A stretch of 64,000 bases of DNA from assembly GCA_963576725.1 (NCBI GenBank), contig OY755246.1:69411371-69475370 (forward strand), in the 5' to 3' direction. Source of the stretch: Azorinus chamasolen (lineage: Eukaryota; Mollusca; Bivalvia; Cardiida; Solecurtidae). The position numbers were made by a program, and so were the translations under genes. Positions 10,756 through 21,963 of the stretch are shown here, piece by piece. A model generated the notes under the pieces. That model searched no databases, had not been told where the DNA came from, and was given only the letters and a program-made list of their open reading frames with translations. The first letter of the stretch is position 1. Each line of letters starts with the position of its first letter.

Positions 10756-11526
10756 TGAAGGAAAGGGTCAAGATTAAGTCACTTGACGAGTAGAGGTTTA
10801 GGAGATTATCCCTCATCCCAATATATAATGTCCTGTGTTAATAATCTCATCAGCTACAGTTCGAATCATCGCTTCAAACTGTTTAAATTTCCGGTAATAA
10901 CGGACATAACGATAAACAAGATTTGATCCAGATGAGACACAGATTTACTAAGAATCTAATCTGGATCAAAACTGTTTTACATAGGCCATACAAATTCCAC
11001 CCATAGCATGTCACAAATCAAACCTTTGTATGCTGAAAACAGAGTTGCCAATATCAATATTGCAAATAATGTCAGCTACACCATTGCAGTGTATCTTAGG
11101 GAAGCAAAAATGATCTGGATCTCTATGGTATTCATCCCAAAATAATTTGCAAGTGTCATAATAACCTTCTATGGCAAATGAACTAGCTCATAATTAACTA
11201 CGCAAGTGTTCATCGTTATAAAACAGCAGTGAAAAGGGGCTGCAAATATTGGGTTGGGCTTCTCATCCACTTCAAAGCAAACACTTGAAAATTTTGTTTG
11301 TTTTACAATGATAACTGCTTCGGCTTGTTTATGGAACTGGCATTATTGAATCTATATCTGGTTTCCTGAGCAAAGTTTGAGATCAGATAAACCTTTTCAA
11401 ATTTAAAGTTTGCTGCAAATTTTATTTAAGCTACCGTAAATACTCATTATATTTGGAAAGACAAACTTAGACCAAGGGAGCAGTTTGATCGAGTTCTACC
11501 CCACTTTGTTACTCTATTTCCATGTA
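10756..11526. other. Unassigned intronic-type sequence
   Basis: Apart from a family H copy (about 10903-10980, ATTTGATCCAGATGAGAC facing TCTGGATCAAAACTG), nothing recognisable is present. Confidence 0.4.
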
Positions 11527-11754
11527 CAGTAAAACCTCTCTACACCATAATTCTAGTAGAGAAGAATTTAGATAGTTTTAGGCAGATGGCTGCTTAATGC
11601 AGGGTGATGGCTGCTTAATGCAGGGTGAAAGACATGCAGAAAGCTCCTCTAGGAGCTTTCTGCATGACTTACTCCCTGCATTAAGCTGTCACCTGTCTCC
11701 AAGACCGATATCATACTAAAATAATTAAATGTCCGGTTCAGAGGGATTTGACTG
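11527..11754. mobile_element. Family E element
   Basis: CAGTAAAACCTCTCTAC start and GATTTGACTG end, each flanked by TA. The left arm holds a 23-bp duplication (GATGGCTGCTTAATGCAGGGT twice). Confidence 0.85.
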
Positions 11755-11888
11755 TAATATAGCTGTATGTTTCAAGTTATCAAAATTGTGCTGAACAGAC
11801 TTACTCAGCAGTTTGTTACAAATAAAGAACAATCATATGCAGGAGCCCTCTGGTCAGGGTCTGTGCTGTTTGTCATTTAACATTATCT

Positions 11889-11962
11889 AGCAAACACAGT
11901 AGACCCTGATCAGACAGCTCCTACAGGGGCTGTCTGACGTATTGGGTCTGTCTACTCTGTTT
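11889..11962 (+). repeat. Isolated family A hairpin core
   Basis: CAGACAGCTCC/GGGGCTGTCTGA arms with AAACACAGTAGACC flank; no element ends are visible. Confidence 0.6.
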
Positions 11963-12120
11963 AGATTTTGACCTTGACCTTTGAGCTGCTGACCTGAATG
12001 TTGCACTACAATAACGTGAAGTTTATCTGAAATCGTACACATTGCAACAAGCTATGACTGATAGAAAGAGGCAAGTAGTGATTGTTGCATTTCATCTCTG
12101 TTCAGTCTAAACTATTTAAT

Positions 12121-13496
12121 AACCCTTTACTCCATAAATACGCTTTTCTAGGACTTTGCAAACAGAGATGAAGACCCAGATCAGACGGCCCCTAGAGGAG
12201 CCATCTGACCAGGGTCTTTTCTGTTTGCTTATGATACAAGAGGGCCAAGATGGCCCTTAATCGCTCACCTGATTACCATAGATTAGCAGTGGTTCTGCAG
12301 AACAAGATTTTCAAAGATTAGTATTCTGATTTTATCAACACAATGATTCTGACCATTGAAGATTGGGCTAAAAATGTGCTCTCTAAAGTAATTTTTCTAA
12401 GATTTGACCTAGTGACCTACTTTTTATTCCGACCCAACCCATGATCACACTCAACCTTGATATCACCAAAACAAACACTCTGAGCAAGTTTGAGGAAGAC
12501 TGGGCTAAAAATGTGGCCACTGGAGTGTAAACTAGATTTCTCTAAGATATGACCCAGTGACCTACTTTTTGACCTCACATAACCCACTTTCAAACTTGTC
12601 CAAGATTTTATTAGGACAATCATTCTGACCAATTTGCATGAAGATTTGGCTATAAATGTGACCTCTAGAGTGTTCACAAGGTTTTCGTACTATTTGACCT
12701 AGTGACCTAGTTTTTAACCCCACATAATCCACTTTCACACTCAATAGAGATTTTATCAAGACAATCATTATGACTAAGTTTCATGAAGATTGGACGAAAA
12801 TTGTGACCAATAGAGTGTTCACAAGGGTTTTTTTACTGTTTGACCTAGTGACCTAGTTTATAACTCCACTTGACCCACTTTCGAACTCGTCCGAGATTTT
12901 ATCAAGACATTCATTCTGACCAAGTTTCATGAAGATTGGACTAAAATTGTGACCACTAGAGTGTTCACAAGGTTTTTCTACTGTTTGACCTAGTGACCTA
13001 GTTTTTTACCCTACAAAACCCATTTTTCAAACTCCTCCTAGATTTTATCAAGACAATCATTCTGACCAAGTTTCATGAAAATTGGGCTAAAAATGTGACC
13101 TGTAGAGGGTTCACAAGGTTTTCCTATTATTTGACCTAGTGACCTAGTTTTTAACCCAACTTGACCCACTTTCGAACTCGTCCGAGATTTTATCAAGACA
13201 TTCATTCTGACCAAGTTTCATGAAGATTAGACTACAATTGTGAACACTAGAGTGTTCACAAGCAAATTGTTGACGACACACGACGCACGACGGACGACGG
13301 ACGACGGACATTCAAGTCTCCCAAAAGCTCACCCTGAGCTTTGCTCAGGTGAGCTAAAAATGTAGATGTGATTCTACAATTTCTGCCATGGGTAAAATTT
13401 CCTGCGTCCATGACTGTGCTGTTACAATAAATTATTTTAATAAATATTGATGACGTCATTATTTCTTACATAAATATTCATGGAGGAAAGTATTAA
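12121..13496 (-). mobile_element. Family A element split by a HEL-1 insertion
   Basis: The left part ends CTGTTTGCTTATGATA. The interior TGTGATTCTACAATTTCTG resumes at 13362 and closes with GGAGGAAAGTATTAA. Removing the insert restores an ordinary A interior. Confidence 0.85.
12236..13360 (+). mobile_element. HEL-1 element
   Basis: Complete ends, about four core units, GACG tract and 3' hairpin; it sits inside the surrounding A element. Confidence 0.85.
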
Positions 13497-13539
13497 CCTT
13501 TATCTCACCCAAGCACAGGCTGTCACTGACTTTAGCAAA

Positions 13540-13702
13540 CAGGTTAGCAGAGCTCTAGATTAGATGCGTAAATTAAAATATTTTCAAGTATAACTTCTTT
13601 ATTTCTTCACCAAACCCTTTGTTGTGACCACTCTTTAGAATCGTCTCTTTGAGACGATTCTAAAGAGTGGTCACAACATAGGTTTTGGTGGAGAAATGAC
13701 GG
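13540..13702. mobile_element. Family F hairpin element
   Basis: CACTCTTTAGAATCGTCTCT / GAGACGATTCTAAAGAGTG is a perfect hairpin, flanked by TTCACCAAACCC and GGTTTTGGTGGAGAAAT. The adjoining ATTTTCAAGTATAACTTC block recurs beside the other F copies. Confidence 0.75.
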
Positions 13703-13850
13703 TTTTAGTATTTGAGTACGCACCATTATCTGTAGCTCTGGGTTAGATCCAGATAAGATGTCAAGTGACTTGGTGTCTAAATCAGCATCAAAGCCGTTCA
13801 ACATCCGATCAGACATTTCTCAAAAGCTGAATCCATCAGAAATAACCCTT

Positions 13851-14033
13851 TTCCTGTTTAGTATTCGTGTAAGAAATAATGACACATGCATATTTATAAA
13901 CTCAATTATGATAATGTAAACTTTTCAAGGCAATGTTTGCTTTGATAAAAACTGTAGAATCAGACATATATCTTGTCAAAAATATAGAGAGCAGACCCTA
14001 TCCTATAGGAGCGATCTGATCTGACTGACAAAC
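13851..14033 (+). mobile_element. Family A element, right end missing
   Basis: AACCCTTTTCCTGTTTAG to the hairpin TCCTATAGGAGCGATCTGAT; part of the left arm is deleted. Confidence 0.65.
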
Positions 14034-14292
14034 AGAGCAGACCTCAAGAAGACCTCAGGGTCCATGCTTATAAAGCTTTTAGTTGAGTCTGAGTTTCGTT
14101 CTCAGACTTTTGATTGGTCAGATTTGAGTTCTCAAGCTTTTGATTGGTCAGATTTGAGCCAAAGGCTCAAATCTGACCAATCAAAAGCTTGAGAACAATC
14201 TCAGACTCAACTAAAAGCTTTATAAGCATGGACTCTGATCTGGGTCTACACCATCTGCAAATACCGGTACACTCGCATTCAAAGGGTTGAAC
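14030..14292 (+). mobile_element. Family C2-type element split by hairpin G
   Basis: AAACAGAGCAGACCTCAAG before and CTCTGATCTGGGTCTACAC after the insertion; it ends at CATTCAAAGGGTTGAAC. Confidence 0.55.
14061..14232. mobile_element. Hairpin element G
   Basis: TCCATGCTTATAAAGCTTTT is exactly complementary to AAAAGCTTTATAAGCATGGA, and the arms continue to the centre (CTCAAATCTGACCAATC). The left arm carries a tandem duplicate of TTTTGATTGGTCAGATTTGA. It interrupts the hairpin of another element. Confidence 0.8.
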
Positions 14293-14786
14293 ATGATTAC
14301 CTCTCGCTGATGTAAGAGTTTCTGAATCCAAAATATCCACAACAAATATCGAACACTGTCACAGAATCAATTCCAGTTGAAAAGCACTAAGCAAATAATA
14401 TCTTAAATCCTATTGTTCTGAATTAAACTGAACCAATATCTAATTAAGGAGTCCACCCAGATCATTCAGCCAATTTCACTAATCTGAACCAGTCATAAAT
14501 GAATTTTGATACATGTGCTAGAAACCGTTACAACACAATCATAGCCCAAAGGGCATCTGATCATTAGTATGCCAACACAACCGGTTTTTCTGTTCACTTT
14601 TCACGTCATTCAATTTGACTAGATCAACAGAAGACAAGGATAGATGCCAGAAGCAACCATGTTCAACACAGATCCAAATTGTATTAGTCCGATGTGTTGT
14701 CAGCATAATCATAATGGAATTCAACAGCAAACACTCTTGGTGTTAATACATATTCATGACATTATTATCGTGACATTCTAAAGATT
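14293..14786. other. Unassigned sequence
   Basis: AT-rich; no repeat family or splice-flanked frame could be supported. Confidence 0.35.
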
Positions 14787-14992
14787 AGCCCTTTCAGCAC
14801 TGAAGTTTTAGAGTGGTATAAGTCCATCATTGTTTACTGGTAGATTCCTTACAGTATGAAAGGTTAAAATTTGCAAGGTTAAAATTTGCAAACAAAATTT
14901 GAATGATAAACAGTGCAGACCCTGATCAGAGAGCTCCTCTATGAGCCATCTGATCTGGTTCTACACTGCCCGCACTCAAAGGGTAAACTTAC
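14787..14992 (+). mobile_element. Family C2 element
   Basis: TAGCCCTTTCAGCACTGAAG to GCACTCAAAGGGTAAA, core GTGCAGACCCTGATCAGAG. Confidence 0.7.
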
Positions 14993-15164
14993 TGTGGTAA
15001 TCTGCTGTCATGTTTCAAATGCGTAATTAAAATTTCCCATACATGTATTGTTTGACAGGGGCGACAGTCTACTAACCAACTACATACTCTCTGGATCTGG
15101 ATTCACACTGCAAACAATAAAACTATCCTAATTATGCTAGGTAATCTGACTGTCAAACTCAGGC

Positions 15165-15230
15165 AAATAGTGCAGACCTGGATCATCCTGAAGGAGCAGT
15201 TTGATCAGGGTCTACACTATTTGCTACTAG
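15165..15230. repeat. Hairpin core of TTAA-element type
   Basis: AAATAGTGCAGACCTGGATC / GATCAGGGTCTACACTATTT around a short tip; no ends were identified. Confidence 0.5.
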
Positions 15231-15505
15231 GTATGTCAGTCTAATTTAAAGTTATCAAAATAGTGAAAAATTGAATGATTTGGCTTTACAAACAATGAAA
15301 AGTGGGAGATGGCTGAATATTTAGGGTAAATATACTACAAACTGCCTAGGGGACATGTCTACATTAGTGTCAAGCAGAATCTTATCTTTAAAGGTCACTG
15401 AACATTAACTGCACATTTATCATAAACATTTTGTCTGTGTCTTGGATTGTATTTTTGTTTCAAACTATTGCTGTAGGAACACATAGAAATGATATTTCAT
15501 GGATA

Positions 15506-16162
15506 TAAGTTAGGTACTAACTCAGTATTCTTAGATTAGGTCCAAACTCAGCTACTATATTAGGTGCTAACTCAGTATACTAGGTAAGCTGCGATTTCAG
15601 CATACTTGGTTATGTGCTAACTCAGTATACTAGGTAAGCTGCTAAATCAGCATACTAGGTTATGTGCTAACTCAGTATACTAGGTTAGGTGCTAACTCAG
15701 CATACTACGTTAGGTGCTAACTCAGCATACTATGTTAGGTGCTAACTCAGCATACTAGGTTCAGTGCTAATTCAGCATACTAGGTTAGGTGCTAACTCAG
15801 TATACTAGGTTATGTGCTAACTCAGCATACTAGGTTAGGTGCTAACTCAGCATACTAGGTTAGGTGCTAACTCAGCATACTAGGTTATGTGCTAACTCAG
15901 CATACTAGGTTAGGTGCTAACTCAGCATACTAGGTTAGGTGCTAACAGTAACTCAGCATACTTAGGTTAGCTGCTAACTCAGTATACTTAGGTTAGGTGC
16001 TAACTCAGCATACTAGGTTAGGTGCTAACTCAGCATACTAGGTTACTTAGGTTAGGTGCTAACTCAGCATACTAGGTTAGGTGCTAACTCAGCATACTAG
16101 GTTAGGTGCTAACTCAGTATACTAAGGTAAGATGCTAACTCAGCATACTAGGTTAGCAGAAA
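15506..16162 (+). repeat. 25-bp minisatellite
   Basis: About 25 head-to-tail copies of GGTGCTAACTCAGCATACTA plus GGTTA (for example 15841, 15866, 15891). Outer copies are diverged and central copies near-identical. Variants GGTTATG and CTTAGG recur. No transposon ancestor was recognised. Confidence 0.95.
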
Positions 16163-16356
16163 CAGTGTAAACCCAGACCTAATATGACTCTTCAGATGCA
16201 ATGACAGTATCAAAGATATTAAGTTGTTTACTAATATTCCATTTTGCAAGAATCCTTCCAAATGGACTGCGTGTTCATTCTAATTACATCGTTTTATTGG
16301 TAAAAACATAAGAAGAATAAAGTCATTAGACTAGATACTGAAACTCTATGTTTATC

Positions 16357-16535
16357 TAACCCTTTACTCCAGGAATATTCATGTAACATGAATATAGGAA
16401 TAGTTGGTCATGGCAGACACTGTAGAATCATATCTATATTACTTCATAAGCAAACAGAGTCTACTGGAGCCATCTGATCTGGGTCTCCTCCGTTTTCAAA
16501 GGTGTAGAACGGAGTATTTAAGGAGTAAACGGTTA
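16357..16535 (+). mobile_element. Family A element lacking the left hairpin arm
   Basis: Ends intact (TAACCCTTTACTCC, AGTAAACGGTTAA). AAACAGAGTCTA joins directly to CTGGAGCCATCTGATC. Confidence 0.75.
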
Positions 16536-16622
16536 ATTTAACCCTGTACTCCATAAATACCCTTTTCTATGCCTTTGCAAACAGAGTAGACCCAGATCTG
16601 ATGGCCCAGGGAAAGAGTAATT
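16532..16622 (-). mobile_element. Family A fragment
   Basis: TTAACCCTGTACTCC through AGTAGACCCAGATCTGATGG; cut at the hairpin tip. Confidence 0.6.
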
Positions 16623-16661
16623 GAGTCTTGTTGCAGTATTTCCCACAACTTGCTAAGACAT

Positions 16662-16795
16662 GGCTATTAGATCTATATTAATTCACAAGCAAACAGAGCA
16701 GACCCTGATCAGATGGGTCCTATTAGAGCCATCCGATCTGGGTCTACTCTGTTTGCAAAAGCATAGAAAAGAGTATGTATCGTTTATGGAGTCTA
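16662..16795 (+). mobile_element. Family A right half
   Basis: TAGATCTATATTAATTC, a full hairpin core, and a decayed right end (TTTATGGAGTC). Confidence 0.65.
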
Positions 16796-17048
16796 GAAAA
16801 ACTGACATCATTCTAGAGATATATTGAACCGTTCTGTAGCTATTAATCACTATTATGGATTCCTTTACTTTACAATTGTCTGCAATTTCCTGTTTTCAAT
16901 ATTTTATTCGAAATAGGACAATACAGTTACCGATCACTTAAGTCTGGGAATATATTACTATTGATTATACAAACTATTATTACAAATTTACTAGAGCAGA
17001 TAACTATACCGAGGCATCCTTTCACAACATAGAGAATTCATTAGGATC

Positions 17049-17212
17049 TTAACCCTTTCCTCCATAGGTTAATTTTAGACTCAACCTCTTTGAATGAATC
17101 TACCCAAAAGGAGCATTTACTAGAGAAAAGTAAAATTTTAGAATCCTATAGGAGCAAATGCTCTATTTATCACGATGGTGGTTAAAGAGTTATTTATGGA
17201 GGAAAGGATTAA
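17049..17212 (+). mobile_element. Family B element lacking most of the left hairpin arm
   Basis: TTAACCCTTTCCTCC to GGAGGAAAGGATTAA. TTTTAGAA joins directly to TCCTATAGGAGCAAATG. Confidence 0.85.
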
Positions 17213-17396
17213 CCCCTTCCCTCATATTGATGCCTCTGCAAAAGTCACCTGTTGAACAGGAGCAAATGCTCTATTTATCGCAATGGTTTCAAACTACAGA
17301 ATTCTAAAATCGTCCTTTTCTCTAGTTAATGCTCCTTTTCGGTAGATTTATTCAAAGTGGTTTGATCTAAAAATAGCCTATGAGGTAATGGGTTAA
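17209..17396 (-). mobile_element. Family B element sharing a TTAA with its neighbour
   Basis: Opposite orientation to the preceding B copy and also missing one hairpin arm; ends in GAGGTAATGGGTTAA. Confidence 0.85.
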
Positions 17397-17544
17397 TACT
17401 TAGTTACCCCACTACGAAAAATAAGATAAATTCTGATCTGGTGCCATTTCTACCAATTCCGAATCAATCAAGTTATTTAGAAACTACTGACAAAGTCTCA
17501 TATACCTTGAATCCTGATGAGACGTTGAATTACTCGGAATTTCA

Positions 17545-17788
17545 TTAACCCTTTACTCCATAATGCAATGCCTTTGCAAACAGAGTAGACCCATATCAGA
17601 CAGCTCCTATAGGAGCCGCCTGATCAAGGTCTGCTCTGTTTGCTTATGATGAAAAATTGATCGGATTCTACAGTTTCTGTATGATTAATAATTATTTTGC
17701 CATAAAACAAGTTCAGTTGATTAATGTGTTAATAAATATTCATGTGGCCATTATTTCTTGCCTAAATGTTCAAGGAGTAAAAGGTTAA
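17545..17788 (-). mobile_element. Family A element, full length
   Basis: TTAACCCTTTACTCC to GGAGTAAAAGGTTAA with one mismatch-bearing hairpin. Confidence 0.85.
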
Positions 17789-18014
17789 GCTGTGTGCCTA
17801 TTTTGAACATTAACTGATCTAAGTTTTGTATCAAAACATTTATTTCCATCACAAACAGTAGAGAATCAGACTCTTCCTGCTGGAGTCAAATACTGATCTG
17901 GGTCTATACTGGTTGCATAATTATGTCTCTGTTAAGCCTTTACCTAATAGCGATACCCTTTGGCACCTATGCAATTAAAGTAGATCAGGGTCTATACTGA
18001 TTGCTTAAGTTAAG

Positions 18015-18113
18015 TAAAAGCAAAGTTAAGTAAATGCTCTATCTATCACAATTGTTTCGAAAGATAACTTTTACAGAGGCGTCAAAAACGTCAATATGAG
18101 GGAATAGGTTAAA
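18015..18113 (+). mobile_element. Family B right half
   Basis: AAATGCTCTATCTATCACAA through GAGGGAATAGGTTAA. Confidence 0.6.
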
Positions 18114-18207
18114 TGAATACTCAAGGAGTAAAGGGTCAACTATAAAAGAAGTTATCATGATATGAATACCTTAAAGTCAATCAAATATACATTACATGTA
18201 TATGCTA

Positions 18208-18459
18208 TTAACCCTTTCCCTCATATACATACGTGTTTTCACGCATTTACAAACAGAGTAGACCCAGATCAGATGGCTCCTGGAGGAGCCATCTGATCAG
18301 GGTCTGCTCTGTTTGCTAAAAGAATTCTATAGATCTGTTTCTTTGCTTTATAAAATGTCTACAATGCTCCACCTTCCATATTTCTGTATAACCATTTTGT
18401 TAATGAATATTCAGTAGGTATTGAAATTGGTAATAAATATAGAACATGGAAAGGGTTAA
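18208..18459 (-). mobile_element. Family A2 element, full length
   Basis: TTAACCCTTTCCCTC to GGAAAGGGTTAA; the arms around CTCCTGGAGGAG are perfectly paired. Confidence 0.85.
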
Positions 18460-18504
18460 ATAATTGACATGAATTACGCACAGGGTTGTCCTTTCTGTTA
18501 CTTT

Positions 18505-18712
18505 AACTCCTTCCCTTATATAACAACTGTTACACCTTATCAAACACATAACAGCCCCAGATAAGAGGACTCCTGTAGAAGCCAGCTGATCAGGCTGACT
18601 GCTTTGAGTGCTTATGGGCTTAGATCTGATCCTACAATTTTTGTCTGAGCCAAAATTCCCTTGGAAATGTTACATTTAAAAAATTAATTCAATTCTATAT
18701 TTTGGCTAAGTA
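18505..18712 (-). mobile_element. Family A element, diverged
   Basis: AACTCCTTCCCTTATAT, core CCCAGATAAGAGGACTCC; the right end is lost. Confidence 0.5.
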
Positions 18713-18732
18713 TAGAACATAATAGTTTTTTC

Positions 18733-18937
18733 CTTCATATAATGCATTTTCATGCATTTGCAAACAGATTAGACCCAGATCAGATTGCTCCAATAGGATC
18801 AGGGTCTGCTCCGTTTGCTAACTGAATTTGATAGTTCTGTTTCCTTACTTTCTAAAATGGCTTCCATATTTCATTATAACTATTTTGTCCATGGATAGTC
18901 CGTAGGTATGAAATTTGGAATAAACATGGAAGCTGCA
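18733..18937 (-). mobile_element. Family A2 element, partial
   Basis: AAACAGATTAGACCCAGATC with a shortened tip, then ATGGATAGTCCGTAGGTATG. Confidence 0.6.
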
Positions 18938-18966
18938 ATCAACCAGATGATCAACCAGACAAACAA

Positions 18967-19522
18967 TTAACCCTTTACCTGATTATGAATAGTCATGTAA
19001 GAAATAATGACATAATGAATATTTATTTGCTGATTTTTTTAACCCTTTACACCATAGGCTATTTTTAGACCCAACCTCTTTGAATAAATCTACCGAAAAG
19101 GAGCACTAACTAGAGAAAAGCAAAATTTTAGAATTTTGTAATTTGAAACCATTGTGATAAATAGAGCATTTTAGAATTTTGTAATTTGAAACCATTGTGA
19201 TAAATAGAGCATTTGCTCCTATAGGAGCAAATGCTCTATTTATCACAATGGTTTCAGCTCCTATAGGAGGAAATGCTCTATTTATCACAATGGTTTCAGA
19301 AGGTGATTTCTACAGAGGCGTAGAAAGGTGTATTTATGGAGGAAAGGGTTAATAATGGAATATGAGTACAGAAAAAAGAAGTCATGATGTTTTGGCTATA
19401 TGGCAGAAACTGTAGAATCAGATGTATATAACTCAATCAGCAAACACTGCAGACCCTGATAAGATGGTTCCTACAGGAACTGCCTATTCTGGGTCTACTA
19501 GGTTTGCAAATGGGTCAAAAGG
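18967..19522 (+). mobile_element. Family A element split by a family B insertion
   Basis: The left part TTAACCCTTTACCTG reaches a TTAA after a T-tract. The part after 19352 continues with TTTTGGCTATATGGCAGAAA and the hairpin core. Confidence 0.75.
19039..19352 (+). mobile_element. Family B element with both hairpin arms duplicated
   Basis: TTGAAACCATTGTGATAAAT occurs twice on the left and GCTCTATTTATCACAATGG twice on the right, giving a doubled stem. Ends are intact. Confidence 0.88.
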
Positions 19523-20010
19523 TGTCTCTATCAGGTATTAAAGTTGATGTATTAGTGTTAGTAAAACCACTACACCCACCAGACACACACAGTATATATT
19601 CCAAGCCTATCCTCTGCCTCTGCTCTATTCTAAGTGAGCCCTCAACACAAAACAACATTTTTCCATCTGTGAACTTCTGGTCCCTTAGCATGTTAATGAA
19701 ATTTATTATAACCTTTGAACGTTAAAGTTTGAAATACATAAGTATGAGACACAGTGTATCTCAAGGTCTAATCAGGATCTATATGCACTGAAAACATGTT
19801 CATGGTGAAAGAAATGGAAGAATTTATTTTTGAAAACTGAAGACAACAATTAATTATAAAGGTGAAAATAGGTAGAGCATTGTAACAGAATAACTCCTTT
19901 GTTTTTCCATCCTTTAAGCCGCTGAGTGAATTAAATGATACATTAGGAGAGCAAAACTTCAATTGAGACCAAGATCTGACCATTCACCTGATAAAGACGC
20001 ATATTGATGC
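19523..20010. other. Unassigned sequence
   Basis: No repeat family or exon with convincing splice sites was found. Short open frames on both strands have no supporting signals. Confidence 0.35.
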
Positions 20011-20205
20011 ATTGACAAACACTGAGTTGAGCCTGATCAGACAGTTCCTGTAGGAGCTGTCTGATCAGGCTCCATTCTGTTTGCTTATGGAATAGGAAAA
20101 ATCATATCTGTAGCATATAATAAGCAAACATAGCAGACCACGATTAGACATTCCTATATAGAAGCATTCTGATCCGGCTCTACTCTGTCTGCAAAGATGT
20201 AAGAA
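20011..20205 (+). repeat. Two family A hairpin cores in a row
   Basis: A fully symmetric core (CAGACAGTTCCTGTAGGAGC, 20011-20090) is followed by an A right half (AAACATAGCAGACCACG). Ends are lost. Confidence 0.55.
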
Positions 20206-20315
20206 TTATTAAGTAAAGCGTTATGGCTTAGGTTACACCCTTGTGTCGCCAACATTTTTTCAAACTGAAGACAATGGGCAAAGTTGAAAGGCTGTAACCC
20301 ACATACCAAGCTTGT

Positions 20316-20540
20316 AAACCCTTTGAGTACAACACACACATGTGCACTGGCATTTACAAACAGTGTAGACCCAAATCAGAGGGTTCCTAGAGGAGCTCCT
20401 AGAGGAGCCCTCTGATCAGGGTCTGCACTGCTTATCATTCAAAGACCTCTTGCAAATTTAAGCCGTGTATATCGAATGGACTATGTAGTTAAACGTTGAT
20501 GGGCCATTGACACTGAAAATTCAGAACTGAATGGGTTAAC
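20316..20540 (-). mobile_element. Family C2 element with a repeated tip
   Basis: AACCCTTTGAGTACAAC to GAACTGAATGGGTTAA. The tip CTCCTAGAGGAG is duplicated. Confidence 0.75.
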
Positions 20541-21391
20541 TATTAGGGTGCTACATAAATTATTCACTGTACAAATTGCTGTACATTTCAGTTCCAAATA
20601 TTCATGTCTCTCTCATTTCATATCAAAAATACAAATCATGTAAAACATTTTGGATCATGATCAGATATCAAGATACCCTGCCTCTCATCTAGATCAAGAC
20701 CATTAGAGCATGTGATCATGAATCCAACAGGAGCATACTAAAAGAAAAGCTGATGTAAAACAACTACAATACGAGAAATTTCTCACAACAGACAAGCTCT
20801 TGCAGCAGGTTTTTTATGTTGTCGTATTCGGCTTACATTCTGTGATCCTGTGTTATTACATTCCAACCAGACTTGCTGCGAAATACACATACGATGTAGA
20901 GTCACTGCATTCTCCCATCAATAAACAATACAGGAAGAATAGTTTCTCCTAAAATCTACCCAAAACAAATATCCAATTGTTAATCACTCTCAAACAAAAC
21001 CACACAAGGAAGTTGTTATTAATTAATCAATGTACACAATATCCCCATTCGAAAACATCAATATGCCAGCATCCGCACAGCACTATTGAGTCACCGAGGT
21101 CAAGGGTCAAGTGTATAGACTGCTTTCACGCTTCAAGCTTAAATCATAAATATCTTGCTCAGGAACGACTTAAAAAATGACAACTACGGACAGGTTGGAT
21201 CCAGATCAGACACCCAATTACTTGGCAACCAATTTGGATCCACCCTGCTCAATACACAGTCAATACTATACATTTGAAGCAGATGAGACAAGTTTTCATA
21301 TCCTGTACAGCCAAGAACAGATCTATATCAAACCGTGGACAACCTGTTGCCCTTTAGCTTCTGAGGTCAAGTCAACATCAATCAATAGGAG
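20541..21391. other. Longest unassigned stretch of the left half
   Basis: Contains two decayed family H copies (about 20650-20700, and 21190-21255 with GGTTGGATCCAGATCAG). No supported exon. Confidence 0.4.
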
Positions 21392-21620
21392 TTAACCCAT
21401 TCCTCCATAGGCTAGTTTTAGACCCAGCCTCTTTGAATGAATCTATCCAAAAGGAGCATTTACTAGAGAAAAGTAAAATTTTAGAATTTTGTGGTTTGAA
21501 ACCATTGTGATAAATAAAGCATTTGCTCCTATAGGAGCAAATGCTCTATTTATCACAATGGTTTCAAGAACTGACTTTTACAAAGGCGCAGAAAGGCGTA
21601 TTTATGGAGGAAAGGGTTAA
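21392..21620 (+). mobile_element. Family B element, full length
   Basis: The hairpin is perfect except one transition; TTAA at both ends. Confidence 0.88.
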
Positions 21621-21757
21621 CCCATTTCCTCATACTGATGCCTTTTGACCCCTCTGTAAAAGTCACTTTCTGAAACCATTGTGATAAATAGAGCACTTGC
21701 TCCATTGTGCTCTTATTTATCACAATGGTTTCAAAACTACGAAATTCAGAAATTATC
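21617..21757 (-). mobile_element. Family B element, right end lost
   Basis: Shares TTAA with the copy before it. The hairpin tip is remodelled (GCTCCATTGTGCTC). Confidence 0.75.
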
Positions 21758-21963
21758 AATGCTGTTACATTAAACACATGAGCTGAAAAACATCCTACGC
21801 CTGTATCCTGTTTCTGTATGCCAGTCATCAGCTGATAGTTGATCGGGTCTGTGTATGGTTTACCCAAATTTCCCTAAGAAGTCTGACAGACAAACCCTAA
21901 GACATTAATTAGTGTAACAGTTTGATCAGAGTCTAGTCAGTCTACACTAATTGTCAGTCTAAT

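Noticed and set aside
19768..19983. 71-residue minus-strand frame starting near an acceptor-like TTTATCAG
   Set aside because: No matching donor, no recognisable protein, and no phase match to the other exons.
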